Source: Siphonodentalium dalli
Lineage: Eukaryota > Mollusca > Scaphopoda > Gadilida > Siphonodentaliidae
Direction: 5' to 3'
NCBI GenBank assembly: GCA_032622095.1
Contig: CP136067.1
Location: 1,364,001 to 1,428,000, forward strand
Length of the DNA: 64,000 nucleotides
Below the pieces are notes generated by a model. It was not told the origin of the DNA. It ran no database searches and worked only from the letters and a program-made list of their open reading frames with translations. Of the stretch, positions 20,284-28,875 are shown piece after piece. Within the stretch, counting starts at the first letter, position 1. The number at the start of each line of letters is the position of its first letter. The position numbers were made by a program, and so were the translations under genes.

Positions 20284-20327
20284 CAGAGCATATCTTTTGA
20301 AAATGTTGGGTGGCCTTGAAAAGGGCC
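20284..20327 (-). terminator. Histone-type 3' stem-loop of the 20701-20347 gene
   Basis: Minus strand 20327-20312 reads GGCCCTTTTCAAGGCC, flanked by AAAC before and ACCCA after, matching the histone consensus GGCYCUUUUCAGRGCC except one stem base. Thirteen nt downstream is AAAAGATATGCTCTG (20298-20284), a purine-led motif in the place of the histone downstream element. The stop codon of the gene is 20 nt before the hairpin. Confidence 0.75.
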
Positions 20328-20346
20328 GTTTAAATTGTTTGCCGAG

Positions 20347-20701
20347 TCAATAAAATTCAGACAAATCCGGATAAAGTCCACCCTTGATGTATGTGGGTCT
20401 CCAGTGTGGATTGGGGACGTATTTCGCTGCCTCAGTGGTAATCCACCTGGGTAGTGGTCTTGGAGGATTAAATTCAGACAAGTCTGGATATAATGCCCAC
20501 TCCTTATACGCAGGGTTCCACTCTGGAGTTTCCACATACACCTTGGGAGGACTGGGTCTCCCGTCTTTGCAGGAATTCTTGAACTCCAGCTCTAATGGCT
20601 ATCCTATGGCTCTCCGAATCTCTAACATTATTCTGCCAATGCTTTAATCGAGCATTGGCAGAGAATTTTAGCAAAATTTTCTCTTTTAGTTTAGAGAACA
20701 T
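20347..20701 (-). pseudogene. Accessory protein A2 with internal repeat, one frameshift
   Basis: ATG at 20701 (MFSKLKEKILLKFSANARLK). The first frame runs to about 20560 and then one base shift leads into the frame ending at 20347, about 118 codons. The C-terminal half has two copies of a motif based on WxPxYxxxxLYPDLSEF about 35 residues apart. No known domain. The gene uses the shared promoter module at 20743-20824 and the histone-type stem-loop at 20312-20327. Convergent with the CCHC gene. Confidence 0.5.
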
Positions 20702-20742
20702 TTTGAAGATAAAAAAACAATACACTGCGCTCCATATTATAT

Positions 20743-20906
20743 GAAACGCGCGGACGCCGCTGACGACGTCATCGCATATTTCACCAAATTTTCCCGAACG
20801 TCAATTCAAGTGTGTTTCTTTTAACAAAAAGAAACACACTTGTTTTGACGTTCGGGAAAATTTGGTGAAATATGCGAAGACGTCGTCAGCAGCGCTCGCG
20901 CGTTTC
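20743..20906. promoter_or_regulatory. Palindromic divergent promoter, shared module copies 2 and 3
   Basis: Arms of about 81 bp (20743-20824 and 20826-20906) are near-perfect reverse complements. Each holds the module in the order GAAACACACTTG, TTGACGTTCGGGAAAATTTG, GTGAAATATGCGA, GACGTCGTCAG, GCGCG, then TTTCATATAA (left) or TTTCAATAAAA (right) as TATA-like boxes. The left half faces the 20701-20347 gene and the right half faces the 20945 gene, with 40 nt from the right arm to its ATG. Confidence 0.75.
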
Positions 20907-20944
20907 AATAAAAACAGATATTCCCATTCTTCATTCATACCGAA

Positions 20945-21430
20945 ATGGATTACCGAGATCTGTATCGGAGCTATTTGGAGGATGGGATGCTGGTGCGAGG
21001 TGTGTTTGGGGATGAACCGCAGATGCTATGGAAGGCTTTGAGTTTAGCAGAAACGGGGACTATTGATATCTGTTTTGATATCTATAGGTACACCGTTATG
21101 TTGATGACGGACAACAGAGATCGGGTGTTTGGACTGCCACCACGGTGGTTCCGACATACCAGATTGCTGGGGACATCAAGATTGATAGTACGACTTGCGG
21201 CTACATCACTACAGCGGTCTATCATAATCTTCTCAGGGCAACAGGCGTACGAATTCGCACCGCTCTGGGGGATACAGACAGGCCGGCCATGCAATTGTGC
21301 CATTTGGTTGCGACGGTCCCAAGACAACTTTCAGCTGTATTCAAACCCAAACACATCATGCGGTTTCTTTGAAACCATCCAAAACGGCCCTTTTCAGGGC
21401 CTCACAAATTTTTTAAAAGATACGCTCTGA
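20945..21430 (+). CDS. Accessory protein A3, paralogue of A1
   Basis: ATG at 20945; open to TGA at 21428-21430 (161 codons). Similarity to the 7091-7528 product is clear at about residues 73-100 (LGTSRLIVRLAATSLQ against LGTTGVFLTVAATLLQ). The last ~20 codons read through the histone-type stem-loop, which would lie inside the coding sequence; if the RNA is cut after the hairpin the frame has no stop. In another frame a TGA at 21370-21372 sits 14 nt before the hairpin, the spacing seen in the sister genes, so a small indel upstream probably moved the frame. Function unknown. Confidence 0.6.
   Translation: MDYRDLYRSYLEDGMLVRGVFGDEPQMLWKALSLAETGTIDICFDIYRYTVMLMTDNRDRVFGLPPRWFRHTRLLGTSRLIVRLAATSLQRSIIIFSGQQAYEFAPLWGIQTGRPCNCAIWLRRSQDNFQLYSNPNTSCGFFETIQNGPFQGLTNFLKDTL
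21386..21429 (+). terminator. Histone-type 3' stem-loop of the 20945 gene (exact consensus)
   Basis: GGCCCTTTTCAGGGCC at 21386-21401 matches the histone consensus at every position, with CCAAAAC before it. Thirteen nt after the hairpin is AAAAGATACGCTCTG (21415-21429). This pairing of 6 bp stem, TTTC loop and purine-led downstream box is that of replication-dependent histone pre-mRNA, cut by the U7 pathway after SLBP binding. Confidence 0.8.
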
Positions 21431-21600
21431 AATTGCTACCGAACAATTTGTTCACTCTTCCTGGATATAATGTTCATATAATTTCTTCAACCATTTCAAA
21501 CTGTTCACATAATTTATCAAAGAATACTTCCCTAACAATAAAAAAAAAAACCCCACTACCACCATTCATATCTATAATACGCTCATCATATAGCATAATA

Positions 21601-21644
21601 CAGAGCGTATCTTTCGTGAATTTTAAGTGGCCCTGAAAAGGGCC
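21601..21644 (-). terminator. Histone-type 3' stem-loop of the 22113-21664 gene (exact consensus)
   Basis: Minus strand 21644-21629 reads GGCCCTTTTCAGGGCC, identical to the consensus, with AAAC before and ACTTA after, 20 nt past the stop codon at 21664. GAAAGATACGCTCTG lies 13 nt downstream (21615-21601). Faces the 20945-gene hairpin across a 200 bp A/T-rich spacer containing no gene. Confidence 0.8.
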
Positions 21645-21663
21645 GTTTAAAATAATATAAAAA

Positions 21664-22113
21664 TCATTTCTTTTGTTTCTTCATCACTGTTAAATCTTTC
21701 CCGAGTGATCCAAATGTTGCTCGCTTCGTAGGTTCTTTCTGGAAACCATGCACCTCAATTGGTATGTCAATCGTGTGAGGTTTCAAGTTGATTGTACATT
21801 CAGTCGGTTTTTGTGTTAATTGTTTTCGTAAATCCTTCATTTCCTGCCAAATATTCCGTAACAATTTTGTCTGTTCTTCCCATTGTGAACTGTTGATAAC
21901 TTGGTATATAACAGGTTGAGTTATTTGTTGTGTTTTCACCGGCGGTGTATACACTGGTTGTTGATCCGTTCGCGGATACACCATTGGTATCTGTTGCTGT
22001 TTCACACGTGGCGTCACATTTCCTGCATACAGTGGAGTCGACATTTGCGTTGTTGCAGGAACATGGTCGTACTGTACATCAATAGTCTTGAGAAATTCCG
22101 TTACTGGATCCAT
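21664..22113 (-). CDS. Accessory protein A4, Pro/Gln-rich with coiled-coil segment
   Basis: Intact 149-codon frame from the ATG at 22113 (MDPVTEFLKTIDVQYD). Residues 20-75 are Pro/Gln/Thr-rich and likely unstructured; residues 76-100 (QWEEQTKLLRNIWQEMKDLRK) form a probable coiled coil that could oligomerise; the end is basic (VMKKQKK). No known domain. Shared promoter module at 22187-22263, histone-type stem-loop after the stop. Confidence 0.65.
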   Translation of the reverse strand: MDPVTEFLKTIDVQYDHVPATTQMSTPLYAGNVTPRVKQQQIPMVYPRTDQQPVYTPPVKTQQITQPVIYQVINSSQWEEQTKLLRNIWQEMKDLRKQLTQKPTECTINLKPHTIDIPIEVHGFQKEPTKRATFGSLGKDLTVMKKQKK

Positions 22114-22186
22114 GTTTCAAAATAACGTTAACGTTACAATTTACGCATCTAATGACGTTAACTTTTTTCGAGGACCAAGTATATGG

Positions 22187-22263
22187 GACGCGCGGGCCTC
22201 GTTGACGACGTCATGCGTATTTCACCAAATTTCTCCGAACGTCAAATCAGGTGTGTTTCTTTT
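22187..22263 (-). promoter_or_regulatory. Shared promoter module, copy 4, with decayed mirror arm
   Basis: Minus-strand order: GAAACACACCTGATTTGACG, TTCGGAGAAATTTGGTGAAA, TACGCATGACGTCGTCAACG, then CGCGCGTCCCATATACTT with a TATA-like box. To its right, GATTTGACTCCGGAAAATTT at 22292-22311 resembles an opposite-facing copy of the CCCGAACGTCA block, so this too may once have been a palindromic divergent promoter. Confidence 0.6.
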
Positions 22264-22365
22264 TTGTCAAAAACATTTCTATGAATAAAAACACCGATTT
22301 GACTCCGGAAAATTTTATCTGTACCATTTTACCATTATCTTATAACATATTTCACAACATATTTA

Positions 22366-22846
22366 CAACGCTATCGTCTTCGAATTCATTCGAAGACTTT
22401 CGCTTTTGTTAAAAAATGCACTGGTAAAGTAGCATAATTACCAACACATCTAATTTTTCTCGTATTAATCTAAGTTCAGTTAGTCCAGCGAAGGGGAGCG
22501 CCCTTCGCTTGCCACACTGGCATTTGAATCCGAGAAAAAATCGATACATTGGTAAATTGTGCTCTTTTCTGTCAAAAAAAATCCCTTCGAAGCGCTCACC
22601 TTACTCTTTGGAATCTAACACAACCTCTAGACAGACCCTGGGCCGTCACTCTGGCCCACCCCCTCACTCTGGCCCATTGGCCCATGGGCCAGAGTGGCAT
22701 CGAGCGAGGGGGTGGGCCAGAAAAAATCCAAACACGTCGCTCGATGGCATCGAGCGAGGGGGTGGGCCAGAAAAAATCCAAACCCGTCGCTCGATGCCAC
22801 TCTGGCCCATGGCCCAGAGTGGCATCGAGCGAGGGGGGTGGGCCAG
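22366..22846 (-). repeat. Right terminal inverted repeat
   Basis: The reverse complement of 22366-22640 matches 6740-7020, including GCGAAGGGGAGCGCCCTTCG and TTCGAATTCATTCGAAGAC, each itself a local palindrome. The outer ~200 bp has about three copies of the GGGTGGGCCAGA..CGATGCCACTC unit, one fewer than on the left, which explains its shorter length. The end lies between 22846 and 22853. Confidence 0.85.
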
Positions 22847-22862
22847 AGTGGCAGCCAATACT

Positions 22863-22915
22863 ACTCGCGTTGTGGTTGCTAATATGATCGTACGTGACAT
22901 GTAACGGGGCAACCA
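22863..22915 (+). repeat. Right remnant of the repeat interrupted by the Polinton
   Basis: CGCGTTGTGGTTGCTA at 22866-22881 matches the end of the intact copy at 25367-25382. AACCACACGCG at 22911-22921 is near its inverted form, so this repeat family may have CAACCACAACGCG-like inverted ends. Confidence 0.55.
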
Positions 22916-22939
22916 CACGCGGTGCTTCGTCAGATCTAG

Positions 22940-23280
22940 TTATGCGAAATTTTACCAGATTAGACATTGAATTGACCGTTTTCAATGTCAATGTCAGGTC
23001 GGGGTTACGAGTTGAGCCGTCCAAAACACTGCCCGGACAAAAGTATCCCTAGCTATCGAATGTCGTCGAAATCCGCCAATATTACCAGATTTGATCTTGA
23101 ATCGACCATTTTGAAGATCAAGCATCACAATTTGACCCGTCTAAAACACTTCCCGGACAAACGTACGCTTAGGTATCAAGTTTCGTCGAAACCCGTCCGG
23201 AAGTTTTCCCGGCCATAGCTAACAGACTAAAGTCCCAAACTATATATTAGGTTAGCTGGGTACCCGTCTGACGGGCATCT
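22940..23280 (+). repeat. Dispersed repeat, GACCTTGAATTGACC family, copy 1
   Basis: Two diverged ~120 bp units carry TTGAATTGACC or TTGAATCGACC, then TTT(C/G)A.G.TCAA, CCGTCCAAAACACT.CCCGG and ACAAA.GTA, ending in ACTATATATTAGGTTAG. Same family as 25985-26235, 26300-26695 and 28135-28870. No coding potential. Confidence 0.6.
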
Positions 23281-23700
23281 TGGTGGGACGAAATTTGTTG
23301 GCATCCCCATCTACACCAACACCCCAACAAATGGTGGAAATTGGCCCAGCGGATACCGATATACAGGTTCAGTGTCATTTAAAAGGTCAAGGTCACGCCG
23401 CACGGGCATCCGGGTGGGACGAAATTGCTCAGCTCCTGAAACTACCATACATACCAAATTTGGTGGAAATCGGCTCAGCGGAGACATCGAGTTCAAGGTT
23501 ATTTGAAGGTCAAGGTCACGCCGCACGGGCAAACGGATATGTCCATGTTACTCCTCGGGTCAAACTACATACCCGTACCAAGTTTCGTCAAAATCGGTTA
23601 GCCGTTTCCGATTCCATCGCGGAAACACACACACACACACACACACACCCACACACACAGACCACAAACTTTCCTCAAATATATAATAGATTCTCTATGG
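23281..23700 (+). repeat. Related repeat with CA microsatellite
   Basis: Two ~120 bp units share GGTGGGACGAAATT, GGTGGAAATCGGC.CAGCGGA and AAGGTCAAGGTCACGCCGCACGGGC. A (CA)n tract lies at 23624-23659, and the copy ends CAAATATATAATAGATTC, the same 3' end as other family members. Confidence 0.6.
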
Positions 23701-24223
23701 AGGTCAAGTTCAAATTGATATCGTACTCCCATGTTTCTGTTCCTCAGATACAGACTCAAGTATGTAGGAGCCTCGATACCGGTATATTTATCAAGGATAA
23801 GAGGCCGCTGAATATGACATAAGCGCGTACATCGCAACACATATCTAGCAAAATGGCCCTTTCAACAGAGGTCAAGGTCGTTTTAGGGTCAAGGTCATAT
23901 AAGCCCCCCACATCAACTTGACAACAAATTTGGTTGAGGTTTAATTTCAACTTCTCTAACCAAGGCGACCCATGCTGTGATGGACATAGAATTTGACTTC
24001 CTCGCCGCCACCACTGCTCACAAATGATTTCAAATAAAAAGCCGCGTTCCGATCTTGATTTCGAATACCTGGCAGCCAGCCAATACTATTCACGCCACAT
24101 AAAACCGTGAAATCTTCTCCCTTGTTAGGGTAGATTGGTTCAATCATTAATCTCGAACGAATTGATATGCCTGAAATGTCTGTGCGGCCAATTCTTTCCA
24201 AGACGGGAATTTATTGAATCTGT
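23701..24223. other. No recognisable gene
   Basis: Short open frames (complement 23956-24201) have no domain. GGTCAAGGTCGTTTTAGGGTCAAGGTCA near 23870 looks like a degenerate continuation of the preceding repeat. Confidence 0.4.
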
Positions 24224-25390
24224 TGTCCGCCTATTAGGGGGGATTTTCGCTAATCAATTTGTCTGGAGGAAAATTACACGCAGCTAAGGCGGGATCGTTA
24301 CTACAAAACGCCATATCTAAACATCGGGATAACGCACGATGTCGTGCTATACATTGTTGGAAAGGGCACACCCTTGGCTATTTAACTGTGGTAATTTGAT
24401 TCTGAAGCAGGCACGTTTGCGTTGTGTTATTTTCGCATATATCTTTTGCGAAAACGGTTATAAATGCAACCTAGTCTAGTATAGTGATGTGAAATCAGTG
24501 TTTCCTGCGGAGACCAAATTTGTCCGGATTCTAGCCCACAACACCAAATGACGCAAATGACGTCATGGACCATGTCATGACGTCTTCGCTGGTTTTCGTT
24601 CAGCTAACCAACGAAATTGGTCAAAATGAAACTAATCTATAGGCCAAAATCACATAGGAATTGTTCAGAAAAACTAAAGTCCGCCTATTAGGGGGGATTT
24701 TCGCTAATCAATTTGTCTGGAGGAAAATTACACGCAGCTAAGGCGGGATCGTTACTACAAAACGCCATATCTAAACATCGGGGCAACGCACGATGTCGTG
24801 CTATACATTGTTGGAAAGGGCACACCCTTGGCTATTTAACTGTGGTAATTTGATTCTGAAGCAGGCACGTTTGCGTTGTGTTATTTTCGCATATATCTTT
24901 TGCGAAAACGGTTATAAATGCAACCTAGTCTAGTATAGTGATGTGAAATCAGTGTTTCCTGCGGAGACCAAATTTTTCCGGATTCTAGCCCACAACACTA
25001 AATGACGCAAATGACGTCATGGACCATGTCATGACGTCTTCGCTGGTTTTCGTTCAGCTAACCAACGAAATTGGTCAAAATGAAACTAATCTATAGGCCA
25101 AAATTACATAGGAATTGTTCAGAAAAACTAAAGTTGTTAATTTCATAACCATCCCGTTGGTCCACTTCCGATTCTGTGTTTTCACCATTTCTTTTTGAGA
25201 TATTATTGTTCCCATGATGCTACGCGAAAGCGGGGCGGAAGTCACGTGATTTTTAACCCATTTTTGTGCGCCGTTTTTCATCGCGTCGAAATTCTGTTTC
25301 ATGGTATTGTAAAAATTAATGACGTCATTCACGTCTAAACTTGAAAAGTAACAACGCGCCTGCGGCGCGTTGTGGTTGCTATAAATGCAC
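24224..25390 (+). repeat. Tandem 455 bp duplication and intact copy of the Polinton's host repeat
   Basis: 24224-24678 and 24679-25133 are near-identical direct copies, each starting GTCCGCCTATTAGGGGG. The second continues without a break through 25338 (AATGACGTCATTCACG) to CGCGTTGTGGTTGCTATAA near 25385; this whole stretch is the empty-site equivalent of the repeat split by the Polinton at 6442/22866. Thirty-two bp (TCTAAACTTG to CCTGCGG) stand where the Polinton is inserted in the other copy. Confidence 0.8.
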
Positions 25391-25984
25391 AAAATAGTTT
25401 CTTTTTTCTCATCTTCAAAAGTTTAATAACACTAAACACAGGAGGGTCAATCTTGGAAGGGCAAGCATTCCGGGGGTTGAATAGGTCTCCCACGAGGAAC
25501 TAATTATCTCTCCTGTGGTGTTTTATGTACGTATCCTACGAGTGTGAGAACTGATCGGCTCGTGTGATTGGCTGAAAACGCCACGTGATCTCTTTTCAAC
25601 CCGGCCAAATGCAAATTTGAACTTTGAAAATGGCGGCTGGATAGAATTTAAATGTTCTTACATAAATGCTCATAAAATGGTCCTGCGATTGATTCCAGAA
25701 TTCAGAGGCACACTTCAATGATTTAACATCGATTCTTAGAGATATTTGGACCACACAGGAAATGAAACACGGGAGTATTTTAAAACACTATTCGTTCACG
25801 ATTTTGCTGATCATCAGCCTGATGTGTGCACTGTTGCAACTTGCAGTTGGTGCGGACATCGATCTATATTTACGTCTTTGGTGCGGAATACGTGCATGTA
25901 CTCATCATCTGATCATTATATCAAATCAATCCACCCATCATCGTTAGTTCTATAACATCAGGTAAAAATTCTACATTTTAAATC
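25391..25984. other. No recognisable gene
   Basis: Two overlapping open frames at 25746-25955 have no domain. Nothing else seen. Confidence 0.4.
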
Positions 25985-26250
25985 AAACTAGCAGGTGACC
26001 CGACTTCGTCCGGGCTTTGACCTTGAATTGACCATTTTAAGGTCAAGGTCAGGTCGGAGTCACGATTTGTCCCGTCCAAAACACTCCCCGGACAAAAGTA
26101 CAATATATATATATACTAGCAGGTGACCCGACTTCGTCCGGGCTTTGACCTTGAATTGACCATTTTAAGATCAAGGTCAGGTCGGAGTCACGATTTGACC
26201 CGTCCAAAACACCCCCCGGACAAAAGTACAATATATATATATATATATAT
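25985..26250 (+). repeat. Tandem pair of 125 bp repeats with TA tracts
   Basis: 25990-26113 and 26116-26236 are near-identical: CTAGCAGGTGACCCGACTTC through CCCGGACAAAAGTACAATA, each followed by a (TA)n tract. Member of the GACCTTGAATTGACC family. Confidence 0.75.
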
Positions 26251-26700
26251 ATATATGAGAAGGTCGTTTTCGTTAGCCAAACGCGATCACTGCGTACCCG
26301 TTTCAAGGTGAAGATCACATCGGGCGGAAAAACTTACCCGATGAAAATCTCCCCGTTCCTTGGAACCCCTAATTACGAAGACAGACATAAGAATCCCACA
26401 ACACGCTCATGTCTGGATACAGACACACTCTACACGCATACGCTCTTTATCAACGACACTGTGGATACGAACGCTCGTTAACTATCAACGCGATTAACCC
26501 CACATGCAGTGCCAATGACGGTCATTTTGGTGACAGTGTGGAGAAGGGGTGCTCGGAGCTTCTCCAAAACGCCGGTTAACACTGCCCGTGGTTTTCTAAC
26601 CTTAGATTGGAAGTTTGAGCTCAATCGGTCCAGATGTTTTCCCGGCCATAGCTAACACACAGACAGACAGAAGTCCCAAAATATATAATAGATTTTATAC
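26251..26700 (+). repeat. Diverged repeat ending AATATATAATAGAT
   Basis: Non-coding sequence ending ACAGACAGACAGAAGTCCCA then AAATATATAATAGATTTT, the family 3' end. The preceding 250 bp include CCCCGTTCCTTGGAACCCCT. Confidence 0.5.
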
Positions 26701-27246
26701 ATTTGCTAATACATTGAAAATTATATTAGATATATAAATATATTTTGCAGTATAAAATTTTAACATTATTTCGCAAATTTAAAAAAGAATTCACTTAAAC
26801 GACATATCAAACTGTCCACTTGCACCATTAAATATGTTTGAATACTGTGCTAAACTGACTAATTTTAATCAAGGCGAAATATTTAATAAATAATTCTAGT
26901 CATATCGACTTGATTTAATCTTGAACAAATGGATAAAAGAAGATGTTACCAGCTCTCACGTGACATGACCGGACTTGTTCATTTTTTACATTTGTATTAC
27001 CTGCATCCTAAAAAAAAGATATATATTCATATTGAAAGAATCAATAGCAATATCTTCGATTTTAGGGTGGCGACAGGAAGACGACCTGATAGGACATTTC
27101 GCCTCCGCATGACTTTTCTCATTTGTGTTGTCTTTAAACTTTATGTATTATATATTGTGATGATTGGTCATGAAATAAATATTCTGATAATTCTGATAAT
27201 AATAGGGGTCTCCGTCTTGTTTCTGAATTAGCATCAATTCGTGTTG
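26701..27246. other. No recognisable gene
   Basis: AT-rich. An open frame at 26929-27231 lacks any domain and is hydrophobic at its end only because of AT richness. It may include the 3' end of the LINE fragment read on the other strand. Confidence 0.35.
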
Positions 27247-28070
27247 TTATTCAAGTAATTTTTTAGCTTTAGTAAATGAACCTAGATGAGGGAATTTTAG
27301 TCCTCCTGCATCCAAGTTATTAATAATTACATTTCGTTTGATCTTGTCCGGTATTCCTGACCATAACAATTTGAAAAGACATGTTTGGATTGTGTCTGAA
27401 ATATGATTTGAAGGAGCAGTGTGAGGCAATGAGTCAATATTGGCAATGCTAGAGTCGTAATTACTGTGATTTTTTCGAGGAGGCTAAGGTTTATAAAATT
27501 TCTATTATTTCCAGTTTGGTTTGATAGTTGTTTTCAATATGATTTTGATTGAAAAGATTAAGTTAAATACCTAATATAGTACAGGATTGGTATGATTCAA
27601 AGTAATTCTTTGTTCGGTAGGTATTTCATCACCACACTCCCGTGTTGGTCCTATCCAAATGACTTGGGTCTCATCAAAATTAACTTTTAAGCCCGATATT
27701 CTTCCGATATCTTTTGAAGAGCGTTATTCAGTTATTTTCGTTCATTCTGGTGGAATAGGGTTAGGTCATCCGCGTATTGTGATGGGATTATATTATGAGT
27801 TTCTTATTTGAAATACCTTTTATGTCTGGGTTATATTTCAAGCGAGCGCTTAATATATACACACATAGCATGAATAAGTAGGGCGACAATGGAAGTCCCT
27901 TTCTGACGCCTCTGCATATGTGAACTTTGTTTGATAGATTTCCATTGTTAGTTATATGGCTATAAATGTTATTGTAAAATGTTCTCATCCATCCTCTTAT
28001 AGAGGACCCAAATTTGAAGAATTCAATACATTATTGAATAATATTCAATTCTAAAAAGTCGAGTGCGTGC
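27247..28070 (-). pseudogene. LINE (non-LTR) reverse transcriptase fragment
   Basis: Read on the minus strand from about 28070: an FxFGxSI.GWMRTFYNNIYSH segment, then ICRGVRKGLPLSPYLFMLCV (27788-27988), a typical LINE finger/palm region, then QYADDLTLFHQNERK near 27770-27725 with the catalytic YADD box, and finally IPDKIKRNVIINNLDAGGLK (27247-27429) from the thumb/C-terminal region. Several stops and frameshifts break it. Endonuclease and 5' parts are absent, as in 5'-truncated or fragmented copies. Confidence 0.75.
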
Positions 28071-28134
28071 CATTTCGGAGTCGAGTATATTGAGGATGCC
28101 ACAAATATATATTTTTTTCACATTCTTATATGAT
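28071..28134. other. Junction between LINE fragment and repeat array
   Basis: AT-rich junction; no feature. Confidence 0.3.
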
Positions 28135-28875
28135 ACTAGAAGGTGACCCGACTTCGTCCGGGCTTTGACCTTGAATTGTCCATTTTGAAGGTCAAGGTCA
28201 AGTGGGGGTAAATATTTGACCAGTCCAAAACACTGCCCGGACAAAAGTACCCGACAAACGTGCCCGTCAAAATCCATCCGGTTTTACCCGATTTGACCTT
28301 GAATTGATCATTTTGAAGGTCAATGTCAGGTCGGGGTCACGACTCGACCCGTCCAAAACACTCAGTGGACAAAAGTAACCAACCACACGTATCAAATTTC
28401 GTCGAAATCCGACCAAATTGGCGATATGACCTTGAATTGACCCGATTTCAAGGTCAAGGTCACGTCGCACGGGCAAATGAATATCCTGATGAGACTCCCC
28501 ATACGAAAGTACCCCAACATACCAAGTTTCATCGAAATCCCGTGATATTCGGGCGTTTGATCTTGAAATGACCCGATTTCAAGATCAAGGTCACATCGCA
28601 CGGGCAAATTAATAGGTTTATGCCACTCCCCGGCCTTAGGTACCCCCACATACCAAGTTTCATCGAAATCCAGTGATATTCGGGCGTTTGACCTTGAAAT
28701 TACCAGATTTCAATGTCAATGTCACGTCGCACGGACAAATTGATAGGCCCATGTCACCCCCGGTCGAAAATACCCCCACATACCAAGTTTCATCGAAATC
28801 GGCTTGGCCGTTTTCGAGTTCATCGCGAACACACACAAACACACAGATCTTCCAAAATATATAATAGATAAGATC
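28135..28875 (+). repeat. Array of six diverged ~120 bp units
   Basis: Units at about 28140, 28265, 28390, 28500, 28640 and 28760 share TTGACCTTGAA, TTTCAAGGTCAAGGTCAC, TCGCACGGGCAAAT and ATACCAAGTTTC.TCGAAATC. The array ends AAAATATATAATAGAT at 28851, as in the other family members. Confidence 0.7.

Larger units (their letters stand above)
6443..22846. mobile_element. Polinton/Maverick element (adintovirus-like), decayed copy
   Basis: A 16.4 kb unit bounded by inverted terminal repeats and carrying the hallmark set: protein-primed DNA polymerase B, retroviral-type integrase, packaging ATPase, adenovirus-type protease, double jelly-roll major capsid, single jelly-roll minor capsid, plus small virion-type proteins and accessory genes. 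This gene set defines Polintons and the related adintoviruses. Replication would be protein-primed from the TIRs, integration by the integrase, and particle formation by the capsid module. At least seven genes carry stops or frameshifts, so it is probably not autonomous. The expected 6 bp target duplication could not be recognised because the TIR ends are built from internal repeats and the right end is ragged (22846-22853). Confidence 0.93.

Noticed and set aside
6437-22860. 6 bp target-site duplication of the Polinton
   Set aside because: No matching hexamer could be placed at the two ends by eye, so none is claimed.
28140-28870. Possible CRISPR-like array of regularly spaced repeats
   Set aside because: Units are ~120 bp, diverged, contiguous and in a eukaryotic setting; there are no unique spacers.
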